From contig CALJHC010000030.1 in NCBI GenBank assembly GCA_938075415.1, forward strand, positions 1-64,000: DNA of 64,000 nt. Direction: 5' to 3'. Below the pieces are notes generated by a model, which was given only the letters and a program-made list of their open reading frames with translations, did not search any database and was not told the origin of the DNA. Every line of letters starts with the position of its first letter. Positions within the stretch are counted from its first letter, which is position 1. This document shows positions 11,501 to 18,805 of this stretch, piece after piece. Made by a program: the position numbers and the translations under genes. Origin of the DNA: an uncultured Rubripirellula sp. Lineage in GTDB: Bacteria > Planctomycetota > Planctomycetia > Pirellulales > Pirellulaceae.

Positions 11501-12785
11501 CGCAGGCGGACGCCTGGAGGTTGACGTTCCGGAAATCCCAACGGGTTGGACCAAAATGGATTGGAGCTCGGTGCCCAATGAGTTACGTGATTCCTCGTTT
11601 TCAAAACTCCCGGTAGTGGTCATGCGAGCTCAGGGGTCTGCGGAGCCACTGGTTGTTACTGTTCAGCGTCATTCACTGGCTGATGCGTTGAAATTAAGAG
11701 TAGCACAGGGCAGGCTGTTGACGGTTCTTGCCGCTAGTGGCGATCAGCTGACCTCCGTTGATGTCAGCATGGAGGTAATTCAACGAAGCAGTTTGACGGT
11801 TGGACTACCGAAGGACGGAGAAGTTTTTAGCATCTTTGTCAATGGTGAAAGCGTTAATTCCATTCGAGTTGGTGGTGATGCGAACGCTTGGCAGTTCTAC
11901 GTTCTACCCGGGGTCGATGGTCGCACCGCGGAAGTCAGTTTTGTCTATGCGGTGCCTGGAGACGGTCTTGGAACGCTGCATCTGGAGGGTCCGCAGCTGA
12001 ATGTCCCCTTGGAAAATATTGAGTGGAGCGTGGTTGCCCCAAAGGGGTATGAAATGGTTGACAACGATGGCAATGTTGACCTGGTGCGGCAGGCGAATCT
12101 GTCAAAATATGATCGGAGTTCGTACCTGCGGAAATCGACCACGACTCTCCAGAGAAAAGCTGAGCAATCTGCGACGACCTTTCAGCAGGCGAATGAATAC
12201 ATTCAGAAAGATCAAATCAAGGCGAACAGGTTGCTCAACAGCGTTGTCAATCAGCATGGACTCGATGAAGCTTCTAATGAAGATGCACGTGTGCAGCTTG
12301 AGAGGCTACAAACACAACGAGCGATTGTTGCTCTGAATACCATACGTCAAAGGATGGTCTTAGATAATGATCAGGAACAGCTTACTCTGGAGGGTACGGA
12401 ACAATTACGTCAGGCGGCGGAGGATAATCCCATTTTGCAGCAAGGCTCTTTGAACTTTCAGCTGAATGAGATGACGCAGTTGTTGGGCGGTAACACAACC
12501 GAGGATAACGTGATGTTGGAGCGAATCGCCGGTAGGTTGGTCCAACATCAACGCTCAACCGAACCGGCGCAACAGGCGATCATCATTAGTTTGCCAGAGG
12601 AGGGTGTTTTTTATACGTTTAGTCGCAGTGTCCAGGTGGCTGAGAACGCTCCGCTTGAGCTTGATCTTGAATTTAGATTCACGAGAGACCTTCCGTTCTG
12701 GCGGAGTATTGGACTGTTGCTTTCACTTTTCGGCTTTGCCGGGATGGTCGTTTGGGCGAGTCGTCGTAAGAAATCAGCAGGCTAA
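5589..12785 (+). CDS. Giant modular envelope protein, 2398 aa, unknown function
   Basis: I do not recognise a named family. An N-terminal signal peptide follows a long Arg-rich n-region (hydrophobic core ~47-60, FTFSLGVVYAQ). A Pro-rich spot (~90-100) precedes beta-strand-rich sequence in which a ~160-175-residue module recurs, starting near residues 125, 449, 624, 793 and 950, then 1548, 1717, 1877 and 2056. Module signature: a strand ending in LP or IP, then V..V.G, a D.L.V.L strand and a later PL/P.L..G strand. Four or so membrane helices (~1080-1240) divide the protein, followed by an internal signal-like helix (~1300, TLIFLLASLPFSG) and a second modular half. A coiled-coil-like Gln/Glu-rich stretch (~2195-2350) and a final membrane helix (~2370-2390) end it. 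The two halves look like an internal duplication. The start is supported by GAGGA about 7 nt upstream. It follows the sigma/vWA pair on the same strand. Confidence 0.75.
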   Translation: MNRFQQRRSACPSWQSGRTVFSVRAEREGRIQTPRQKGASVPGLNVLRVLAIVFTFSLGVVYAQEKSGQDQLAQKGEPDPSGVIVIGPPQPVPPPPVLYRASAKMNAVLNERVAKQVIDLAIDVVQGEAQSVRFSLIGTGTVTNVTGEGVLSYSVRRAGKERFLELQVDESLSAISASVKIDSAPYRLPANVTLTHLGPAEAVGFNLIAEVQFAEGVSGKVAETQGFLPIGGSQNGKGFQTTSGGKLQFQLQVAGVDPAPVELSDVDLKGRMAKDRQSIEFEWTATANVNQAGAKIELLRGDVALAGLPEHPDVRIRLLGKPKVAVYEAEFLKVGVTNLKVSFVARVAVMKGENFGTDFSVASGPVVPLKLDEMEQNLTFYRDGESISPERDVDSWVGFLPASGRVRLQWKSERTTVEGKLFFSTTGLVETTVGSGLLRQEHSLAYQVLQGELDTIGLQMRGPGEILDVKGEHVVAWGVSTDGDERRLDITLGQPISGSASVVIRSQNALGAFPLKVEGMSIEPIGAIRHSGFLRISNVGSVRLEPVDLAGLTQLAPEQFAGEAINARQVYVYRFPSASHSFSVTADRVQPEVNLSELVQYQLGETERVILSDIELDIREAAIREWRFEIPEDYSVVAVTGANVADYLVESEVIDQRRDLKVIFGQDVMGRQLINLHLEKSSPAKVESWVLPKIEHPDAKSVRGDIGIVGSPGYRLAVESIDLLVEKSLAYFPKPSVNLQQAFRIREPGWAATMAVERLDRSIQSDVFHLFSLSEEHIYGSALITYFITGAPVSELKIRLPEYLKNEVVDGYDVQDSRRSGDVLTVTLHQPVMGPYTLLVTFEEKPKAGKFSPGEVTPLGVQGERGFIQVVSPMQVEMDAELVSDGMLALDSSELPNELRLLSSAPSLGTWQYTERPFELELKVSWFQPGSTVGQVVDFAEVESRISQDGELVTELLYFVKSRGQRSLKLQLPEPPVRLWEASVNDEPVNARDAGEFTLIPLPGGIDPDIPVEVRLRLGKPTVRETRPVLTLPIVFAPVLKTEWTVVGDDRRMIAPANGTVMPPDPILQPTGFEWITQNAMSGILGCLILPVLAIMVRLTASPWRHLGALMSIGAVYLAITTAMVAGRGVEYSGGLSLSLPILSSGDSVYLEVYNHPLWRANFSIIGLLCGLLGIVSWVASVLTRFSEFRTRLKVTSGFLFMVGLLLQHDSGAAFFWVIAIVITWFVSFSSIVDFWKAGISYFGRASDIGKGAPVSSGMQNGPEDDRNDLDGDDSASGPEGDGTEPGGSSGIGAGLATLIFLLASLPFSGSWAADSVSLPGDALKTADSIVQSWSVSPSGERLLASGSLTVTGLEGDRFLLLRSPGVLTHFKGTGLKLTKNQDAGGGLVYTISILPEGSNQPNAVGGDEGKQQALVNDQQLETSVRKSYTAEFSYQNESINFNAGVSVLTSEAAVKRLRLQHHEGDRAISCTNAIRVDSVEDEESGITTSNLLLGVGPSAIRLIARERDVKAEATRFFVETSNLYLPRPGVVDGRHRFDLRTAQGVIDSLSVEIPTGLTVSEVSGPVGSWQFDPDQGKLSVEITPVQSQPFSVMVETQRGLDSLPTDLTLSPLKILNADGEVGLLALAFDSDSQPEKLEPADISPVNLGDFDPSMLDDTNATLYRVYRYGSDGGEVKMRVAPIAAEVRVISEQVLSLDDERVVLSVNLMAEITRSGLFNLSFALPDGFEVESLSGPALHHWSELTEAGERQVVMHLNGKTLGPQSFAVTLVANTPDTSTDWTIPRFQLNEALRQSGDLVVQPDTGIRLRSISRQNVSEVDPRVLGSSSQGALAFRLLQTDWNLVIGIEKLEARISGVVLLETDLREGQTRSVLIGDFEVQNASVRSMMVKLPMQGAMEMKPVRVTGAVVSDFVVVDEAEQLWELQFKRRVLGRVSFRIEFERRGDRVDGEEKLHFVEFPDAGQVGYFFAVRAGGRLEVDVPEIPTGWTKMDWSSVPNELRDSSFSKLPVVVMRAQGSAEPLVVTVQRHSLADALKLRVAQGRLLTVLAASGDQLTSVDVSMEVIQRSSLTVGLPKDGEVFSIFVNGESVNSIRVGGDANAWQFYVLPGVDGRTAEVSFVYAVPGDGLGTLHLEGPQLNVPLENIEWSVVAPKGYEMVDNDGNVDLVRQANLSKYDRSSYLRKSTTTLQRKAEQSATTFQQANEYIQKDQIKANRLLNSVVNQHGLDEASNEDARVQLERLQTQRAIVALNTIRQRMVLDNDQEQLTLEGTEQLRQAAEDNPILQQGSLNFQLNEMTQLLGGNTTEDNVMLERIAGRLVQHQRSTEPAQQAIIISLPEEGVFYTFSRSVQVAENAPLELDLEFRFTRDLPFWRSIGLLLSLFGFAGMVVWASRRKKSAG

Positions 12786-12995
12786 GCATCTGTCCCGTTG
12801 ATGGCCAAGGCAACATGTGAATCGTGACGGAGGGCGTTCCCTCGGTTTTGCTAGTTGCCGAATTGGTTGGGCAATTAATGGGGTATCAGGTGATCGTTTG
12901 GTGTGGTGGTAATCCAATCGCTGCCTCCCTTTTGTAACCGATTTACTGGTCACTGCGGGTTAAAGAAATTGATCGATCGAAGAAGGTACAAGCTG

Positions 12996-13841
12996 ATGTA
13001 TTCGGTGAAATTGATCGGGATGTTCTGTTTGTGTTCACTCGTGACAAGCGTGTCGTCGGCAGACAGTGCTTTGACCCTTCGTTATGAACAGCCTCACTGG
13101 CTTATCCTTCAAAGTGAACGATTACCAGCGGGTGAGATTCGAATCAACTATCTCGAGGCTTATTGTCGAGCGGGATCGACCGTTGCAGATTGGGTAGGGC
13201 ATACGGTGATTCCCCACAGGCCTGAAATGTTGTCGATTAATGAGAATCGAACGATCGTTGAATTGAGAGATGTCCTTGAAGACGGGCTAGAGGTAAGGCA
13301 TACGATTACCGCCAAGAATGACGAGGTGAACTTTCGCATCGTTGCACACAATCGTACCGGGATGAGATCGGAGGCACATTGGGCGCAGCCCTGTATTCGT
13401 TTGGGCGAATTCACTGGATTCGCTGCTAGGGGTGGGGATTTGGACGACTATCTTCCGAAGTGCTTTATCTTTATCAATGGAAAGTTGACAAGACTACCAA
13501 ACGTTGATCCGTGGGCGTTGCAAGCGAGGTATGTTCCGGGGCAAGTGTGGTGTCCAAAAAGCGTGCCTCGGTCAGACGTCAATCCACGCCCACTTAGTAG
13601 CATCATTCCCAGTAACGGATTGATTGGATGTTTCAGTGGTGATGAATCGCTAATCTTTGGTGTCGCGTTTGAACCCTATCAAGAGCTTTTTCAGGGGGTC
13701 GCGCGTTGCCTTCACTCAGATTTCCGTCTCGGAGGTTTAGAGTCGGGGGAAACAAAGACCATTCGTGGTAAGGTTTATTTGATTGAAGGGAATGCTGACG
13801 ACCTGTTAGAACGCTATTTGCGGGATTTCCCTGAGCATTGA
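12996..13841 (+). CDS. Secreted protein of unknown function
   Basis: From ATG 12996 the 281-residue product starts with a clear signal peptide (YSVKLIGMFCLCSLVTSVSSADS), preceded by an AGAAGG stretch. An in-frame start at 12903 would bury the signal peptide and is not preferred. The mature part is beta-rich, with paired Trp/Cys-containing stretches (AHWAQPCIRLGEF, QVWCPKSVP) and a C-terminal acidic helix. I cannot assign a family; the beta-sandwich look is reminiscent of carbohydrate-processing proteins. It follows the giant modular protein by 210 bp and could share its function. Its 3' end converges with the sulfatase. Confidence 0.7.
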   Translation: MYSVKLIGMFCLCSLVTSVSSADSALTLRYEQPHWLILQSERLPAGEIRINYLEAYCRAGSTVADWVGHTVIPHRPEMLSINENRTIVELRDVLEDGLEVRHTITAKNDEVNFRIVAHNRTGMRSEAHWAQPCIRLGEFTGFAARGGDLDDYLPKCFIFINGKLTRLPNVDPWALQARYVPGQVWCPKSVPRSDVNPRPLSSIIPSNGLIGCFSGDESLIFGVAFEPYQELFQGVARCLHSDFRLGGLESGETKTIRGKVYLIEGNADDLLERYLRDFPEH

Positions 13842-13948
13842 CAGCGAGCGACTGCAAATTCGCTCTGCTGAGCCAACAGCAGCAGCTCACGGATGAACCT
13901 CAGCACATGACAATTGCATTTGGTTGAAAAGGATACGCGATCGGAGGG

Positions 13949-15787
13949 CTAATCCTGTCGCGTAAGGATGACTTGATGAGGGCCTTGCGTTTTCCCATCA
14001 AATTCAACGTCAACCTGCAACTTGAACTTGCCTGAAGGAAAGTGCATGAGCGTTGAATGTCCACGCCTTTGGGTTGTAGACACCGCCATCCCAAGTCGGG
14101 CTTTCCCCGCTGTAATCCGAGCCTCTCCCGTCGGGTGATCTCCTTTGAAAATGAGTTCGACCTCGTATGCCGCGGGCTCGGGGGCCTCCAAAAGCCAAAA
14201 TCCATTGGAATCGCGTCCCCAAGGTTGTCCGCTCGCGTGCCGCCAATCTTGACGCGTCAAGGTGCTGACCGGTTCATGGTCAGTACCGATGACGATTCGT
14301 GGTGGCGCGTAATTGTTGGGTCGGGTTGAACTGACGTCTGAAAACCAGTCCTCGTATCCTTGCTTCAACCGGTTGAAAATTTCGGGTTTCTCGGAGGAGA
14401 GATCGTGCTGTTGCTTTGGATCGTCGGTCAAGTGATACAGTTCAAGGGCTGGTTCACCGTCAAATTGCTCGTTACCAAATCCGGTGGGGTGAACCAGTTT
14501 CCAGGGTCCCTCGTGGAGCGCAAAATGGTGAAACTTTTGCGGGGAATTACCACGGTGTGCTTGCAGGACAATCTGCCGAATCGGCATGTCCGTCATTGGA
14601 TTTTTTAGAATTGGTAAAAAGCTGCGTCCGTCCAAATGAACCGACGGGCGGCGTGGGACATCGCAAACATCGAGGAGAGTTGGCAAAAGATCGATGTGTG
14701 CACAAAGGTGATTCAATCGCATTTTTTTCTTAATGACTGATGGCCAGTGAAAAACAAGTGGGCTGCGTATTCCCCCGTCGTCAACATGAGATTTCATTCC
14801 GCGCATGTCACCCACATAACGCATCGAGTTAGGTCCATTGTCGTTGAGATAGATGACGATGGTGTTTTCAGAAATGCCCAATTCGTTCAGAGCTACAAGC
14901 AATTTTCCAACGTTATCGTCAATGTTGGTAATCATGGCTGCGATGCGCGCGAGCTTGTCGAATTCAGCAGGCTTCCTCGCAGGATTGATCTTGTTAACGA
15001 GGATTGGATTGAAGTCCACTTTCAGGTAATCCTGATACAGTGATTCGGGGACGTCATTGAACGGACCATGGGGTGCGTTGGTTGCAATGTAGGTGAAGAA
15101 GTTTTTGCCTGCTTTGGTTTCCTGTTCAATGAATTGGACTGCTTCATCGAAGTAAAGATCGGTGCAGTACCCCTTCTTGGGTGTTTCCACGCCGTTCTTA
15201 AATAAAGTTGGATCGGTGTACTTTCCCTCAGCTCCAAATGGATCCGAGGGCTGTCCGATTCCACCACCGCGGTGAATCAGAGAATCTTGAAATCCTTGGT
15301 CCTGCGGTCGAAGTGGATAGTTGTCTCCCAGATGCCACTTGCCGTAGATCCCGGTGCTGTATCCGGCATCGCGAAGGAATTCGGCGATGGTTACTTCAGT
15401 GGTGTCCATCATGGCTCGACCCACATACGTGTCGATGCAACGTGTGCGGTAGTTGTAGCGACCTGTCATCAGGCTTGCTCGCGTGGGAGCACAGACGGGG
15501 CTTACATAAAAATTAGTCAGCACCGCACTCTTGTCGGCCATTGCGTCAAGGTTGGGTGTCTTGATCACGTCATTTCCCATGAATCCATAGTCGCCACCAC
15601 CCTGATCATCGCTCATGATCACAATGACATTGGGACGATCGGCATGCACCGTGGTTTCATTTCCAATCAGGACGGCGATAAGTGCGAGAGCGAGAGGGAG
15701 GTATTCAGTAAACCCATGCGAGTGATCGGCGGACTTTTGGGGGTGAAGGCTCAACGGTAATTCCTGTGGTTTGCGTTTAGATAACAT
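13949..15787 (-). CDS. Sulfatase (arylsulfatase A-like), exported
   Basis: Formylglycine-dependent sulfatase of 612 residues from ATG 15787; a TTG 33 bp further out is less likely. A long n-region leads into a signal peptide (YLPLALALIAVLIG, cleavage near HADRPN). Metal-ligand motif MSDDQGGGD, the CxPxR active-site signature SPVCAPTRASLMTGR with the Cys at about residue 99, GKWHLG, and the later metal site NDNGPN are all present. After the catalytic domain an extra beta-rich ~110-residue C-terminal part follows. It removes sulfate esters, probably from polysaccharide; substrate unknown. It needs an anaerobic or FGE-type maturase, which is not in this window. It is transcribed toward the unknown secreted protein. 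Confidence 0.92.
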   Translation of the reverse strand: MLSKRKPQELPLSLHPQKSADHSHGFTEYLPLALALIAVLIGNETTVHADRPNVIVIMSDDQGGGDYGFMGNDVIKTPNLDAMADKSAVLTNFYVSPVCAPTRASLMTGRYNYRTRCIDTYVGRAMMDTTEVTIAEFLRDAGYSTGIYGKWHLGDNYPLRPQDQGFQDSLIHRGGGIGQPSDPFGAEGKYTDPTLFKNGVETPKKGYCTDLYFDEAVQFIEQETKAGKNFFTYIATNAPHGPFNDVPESLYQDYLKVDFNPILVNKINPARKPAEFDKLARIAAMITNIDDNVGKLLVALNELGISENTIVIYLNDNGPNSMRYVGDMRGMKSHVDDGGIRSPLVFHWPSVIKKKMRLNHLCAHIDLLPTLLDVCDVPRRPSVHLDGRSFLPILKNPMTDMPIRQIVLQAHRGNSPQKFHHFALHEGPWKLVHPTGFGNEQFDGEPALELYHLTDDPKQQHDLSSEKPEIFNRLKQGYEDWFSDVSSTRPNNYAPPRIVIGTDHEPVSTLTRQDWRHASGQPWGRDSNGFWLLEAPEPAAYEVELIFKGDHPTGEARITAGKARLGMAVSTTQRRGHSTLMHFPSGKFKLQVDVEFDGKTQGPHQVILTRQD

Positions 15788-16386
15788 TGTTGCGTTTCGA
15801 CCCTGTATCTGGCGACACAACCGGAGGGTGGGTTTGGCTGAATCGCTTGTTTGGCTGGCGGATTAGGAAATGCGACCGGCGTTGGTATGACTGTGTGCCG
15901 TGGGGGATACTCGGCGTGGTTATATAGAATAACGGGTCTGACGTTTACCCGCGGAATTGTCTTCGTTTTGTTGTTGTTAGCTTCCGGCCAAGCGGTTGGG
16001 CTTTCTTAGGGGAAGGTGGTGCTTTTGCAAGCTTGACACGCGTGTCGTACCTGTCGAGGCAATGAATGGCGATCATTCTCTCGAAACATCGGAAACGGGC
16101 GGGCTGGGCATTTCCTGTTGAGGCCAACTCCATTTGATTCCGTGGTGGCTGGATGAGGGAGGTGCGACTCTAAAAAATGTCGCTTTTTTAAATCCAAGCT
16201 ACGTTTGCGGTCGTCATGCTTAGTAGAATTTTCGCTGGAACACTCAAGGTTGATGAAATAGCAAAGAAGGCTACGTATGTTTTTGTCGACGTGCCAAGGA
16301 TCAGTTGCCAAACGCCTTGCTGCGTTGTTCCTTTGTTTGGCAGGCCCCAATACTTGATCGCTGGGATACGCTCAGCGTTATCCGTT
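15788..16386. other. Divergent intergenic region
   Basis: About 600 bp between the divergent sulfatase and a secreted membrane protein, so both promoters should lie here. The only structure I see is the + strand terminator-like hairpin at 16164-16189. In-frame codons extend the downstream gene back to 16216, but the signal peptide argues for the later start. Confidence 0.45.
16164..16189 (+). terminator. Orphan terminator-like hairpin
   Basis: GCGAC at 16164-16168 pairs with GTCGC at 16179-16183 across a 10-nt A-rich loop, followed by six T residues (16184-16189). It points in the + direction, yet the gene before it lies on the minus strand. It therefore ends either an unannotated + strand transcript or a leader of the gene at 16387. 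Confidence 0.45.
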
Positions 16387-17565
16387 ATGAAAATCGCTGC
16401 TCCTCTTCATCTGACAGTGTGCTTCGTTGCTGCTGGTTGGTTCTTTCTGGATTGTTCAAATCCTGCCTTTGGCAACAGTGGTCCGGTGTCCACGTCTGCG
16501 GTCGTTGTTGGCGAACCGCTGGGTCTCACCAAAGTGGTGATCGAATCCGAAAAGCTTGTTATCGATCTACGTCCAATCGAACAAGGCAAACCGGCAACTG
16601 TCTCAGCGAGTTACCAATTGAGGAACGATTTTGATCCTGAGGTGCAGTCCCTCGCGTTTGCATTTGGCTCCAATGCGAATGCTAACCACGAGGTTCGTTT
16701 AAACGGTCAAGTTGTCGAGGGATATTTCTCCGAATCTTCAATTGAGACGTTTCAATCTTGGTGGCCACCGTTGGTGACTCCGAGCCTGATGGCGGCAGAG
16801 GAAGATTTGCCTTTCAGGAGTCGCGGTTGGCGATCGATTAAACCATTGTTTTTTGAATGTACCATCCCGTCTGGAAGCTCGGAATTAGTTGTTCATTACC
16901 AAGAACATGCAACGATCGTTTTCGATAGGCCGACAATGTATCGACAATTCGCTTACTTGTTGTCGCCTGCAAAGAATTGGTCTGCTTTTGGAACGTTGAA
17001 CGTTGAATTGGCGGTGCCAGAGGGATGGAGTGTCGCTTGTGTGCCGGAAATGGTTCGGCAGGGGGAAACACTGAAGGGCAGTTACTCGGGTCTGCCCGCT
17101 GATTCCATCTCGATCACACTTAGGCCACCGGTTCCCTTTGGTTACCAGGTGATTGAGCGCTACCGTGTTCCGTTGTTAGTGTTGCTGGGAATGGTGTGCG
17201 TTTGGGTTGGTGCGAGGTCCCTTCATCAAAGGACAAAAGCGTCCTTCGGTGATCACTGCACTTCGCCTCGGGGAAGGAGAAAGCTATTTATTTCATTGGT
17301 TGTCATCGCTATTTTGGTGGGACTTTGCTTGCAAGTGGGAACGTGGTGTGTTTTGGACGGAATAAATCTTCTCTATCCGATGCCAGCCGCCGATCAATTG
17401 ATTCAGGCAGGAACGGGCGTGGGTGACGGCTACCTTTTTCTTTTCCACCTCTTATTGTCCTGTGTTGCAGGGATGATTGGGTTTTCGCTCAGTGGTTTGT
17501 TGGGGCTTGTTATCTATTACAGATCGCGCAGGTTGGGTAGGGATGCAGGGCCGGTAGCGTCATGA
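16387..17565 (+). CDS. Secreted/membrane protein with C-terminal helices, unknown
   Basis: From ATG 16387 the 392-residue product begins with a signal peptide (MKIAAPLHLTVCFVAAGWFF) and continues as an exterior beta-rich domain to about residue 250. It ends with three or four hydrophobic helices, around VPLLVLLGMVCVWVG, LFISLVVIAILVGLCLQVG and FLFHLLLSCVAGMIGF, and a basic tail. A stretch near residue 200 (TLNVELAVPEGWSVACVP) has the same strand-then-P-then-V shape as modules of the giant protein at 5589, but this is weak. Function unknown. Domain-outside, helices-at-end architecture suggests a surface-anchored receptor or assembly factor. Confidence 0.65.
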   Translation: MKIAAPLHLTVCFVAAGWFFLDCSNPAFGNSGPVSTSAVVVGEPLGLTKVVIESEKLVIDLRPIEQGKPATVSASYQLRNDFDPEVQSLAFAFGSNANANHEVRLNGQVVEGYFSESSIETFQSWWPPLVTPSLMAAEEDLPFRSRGWRSIKPLFFECTIPSGSSELVVHYQEHATIVFDRPTMYRQFAYLLSPAKNWSAFGTLNVELAVPEGWSVACVPEMVRQGETLKGSYSGLPADSISITLRPPVPFGYQVIERYRVPLLVLLGMVCVWVGARSLHQRTKASFGDHCTSPRGRRKLFISLVVIAILVGLCLQVGTWCVLDGINLLYPMPAADQLIQAGTGVGDGYLFLFHLLLSCVAGMIGFSLSGLLGLVIYYRSRRLGRDAGPVAS

Positions 17566-17736
17566 GGATTTGACTGGCCTCGCCAACTGCTTTCGTGGTT
17601 AGTATCGACGGATTGTTCGGCGGTTTCGGGTAATTTGGAAGTCTGCAACACGTGTCCATTTGTTTGATTTTCCGATCCGTTTGCAAAGTCAGGTGTTTTG
17701 TGTTTTCTCCAAGCCAATAGACATGAAGGAGCGATA

Positions 17737-18537
17737 ATGAAGGGAATGTTCTTGGGTCGCAGGAAACCTCCACCGTCGGTTTGGTTGTTGACGTGTGCTT
17801 CTGTCATGATTGCATTGCTTGATGTCTCAGCCCTTGACGGGATAGAGACGAACATTCGCGGTGCCGATTCGGCGATTCGCATCGCATGTCTGGGGGATAG
17901 TATCACCGCAGGTGCAAGGGTCGATGCTCGCACGGAATCTTATCCCGCTAAGTTGAGACTGCGATTGGGTTCAGGATGGGATGTGGAGAACTTTGGAATT
18001 GGTGGAGCAACACTTATTAAAGTGGGGCGACCCAATGTTTGGAGTGTTCTGGACCGTGTCAAAAACTATCAACCCGATGCGGTCGTAATCTCATTAGGGA
18101 CGAATGATACGGTCGGGAAAAATAGAAAAAACTGGGATCGGATTGATCGTTTTGATAACGATTATCGTGATTTGATCACTCAGCTAAGAGGTCTCGGTTC
18201 TAGTCCGATTATTTTCGTCTGCGTACCCACACCCATGGTTTTGGAAACCGAGGGTTTGACGGCGGAGCGGATTGCGGATTTGCGCGAGCGGGAACCACGC
18301 TTGAGGAACTTGAGCGATAGAATCAGACGTGTTGTTGCAGAATTCGATGATCTCGGCGTCGTGTTGGTTGACTTGAATGGTTTGTTGAACAATCGACCCG
18401 ATTTGATGACATTTAAGGATGGTGTGCATCCCAATGTTAAGGGTTATGAGCAGATCGCCAGAGAGGTTTGCAAGATTTTATTATTGAATAAGAGACTCAA
18501 AGACAGACGAGCAAGCCTGGATGAAACTTGCCGGTGA
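17737..18537 (+). CDS. GDSL/SGNH-family hydrolase, exported
   Basis: 266 residues from ATG 17737, which has an ideal AAGGAG 5 nt upstream; the in-frame start at 17698 is rejected for that reason. An export signal (WLLTCASVMIALLDVSA) comes first. All four SGNH blocks are present: GDSITAG (Ser), FGIGGAT (Gly), LGTNDT (Asn) and DGVHPN (Asp/His). The family contains lipases, acyl-esterases and carbohydrate acetyl-esterases. With sulfatases nearby, de-acylation of polysaccharide is plausible but not shown. Confidence 0.9.
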   Translation: MKGMFLGRRKPPPSVWLLTCASVMIALLDVSALDGIETNIRGADSAIRIACLGDSITAGARVDARTESYPAKLRLRLGSGWDVENFGIGGATLIKVGRPNVWSVLDRVKNYQPDAVVISLGTNDTVGKNRKNWDRIDRFDNDYRDLITQLRGLGSSPIIFVCVPTPMVLETEGLTAERIADLREREPRLRNLSDRIRRVVAEFDDLGVVLVDLNGLLNNRPDLMTFKDGVHPNVKGYEQIAREVCKILLLNKRLKDRRASLDETCR

Positions 18538-18729
18538 GCGGCCTGAAGTTCGTGAAGATGGCCCGGATTTTTTGGATTTAGATCCCAGCGAGTTGGGTTG
18601 GTAACAAGCAACGTGTGATAGTCTAAAGCTTAGTGGCAACCTTGTTTGAGGGGCGAGCGCATCGGTGAAGGAGCTTGAGAAGACTTGAGCTATCTTGCTT
18701 ATTTACCAGACTGTTGGGACCTGTATACA

Positions 18730-18790
18730 CGACTCTGGGATTACGCGACTCTGGGATTACGATTAGGCGACTTTGGGATTACACGACTGT
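18730..18790. repeat. Short tandem repeat, 16-bp unit
   Basis: CGACTCTGGGATTACG-type units begin at 18730, 18746, 18768 and 18784. Three spacings are 16, 22 and 16 bp; the 22 reflects a 6-bp insertion (GATTAG). It sits between the convergent GDSL hydrolase and DUF1501 genes. Confidence 0.8.
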
Positions 18791-18805
18791 GAGCTTGCAA
18801 GAGGA

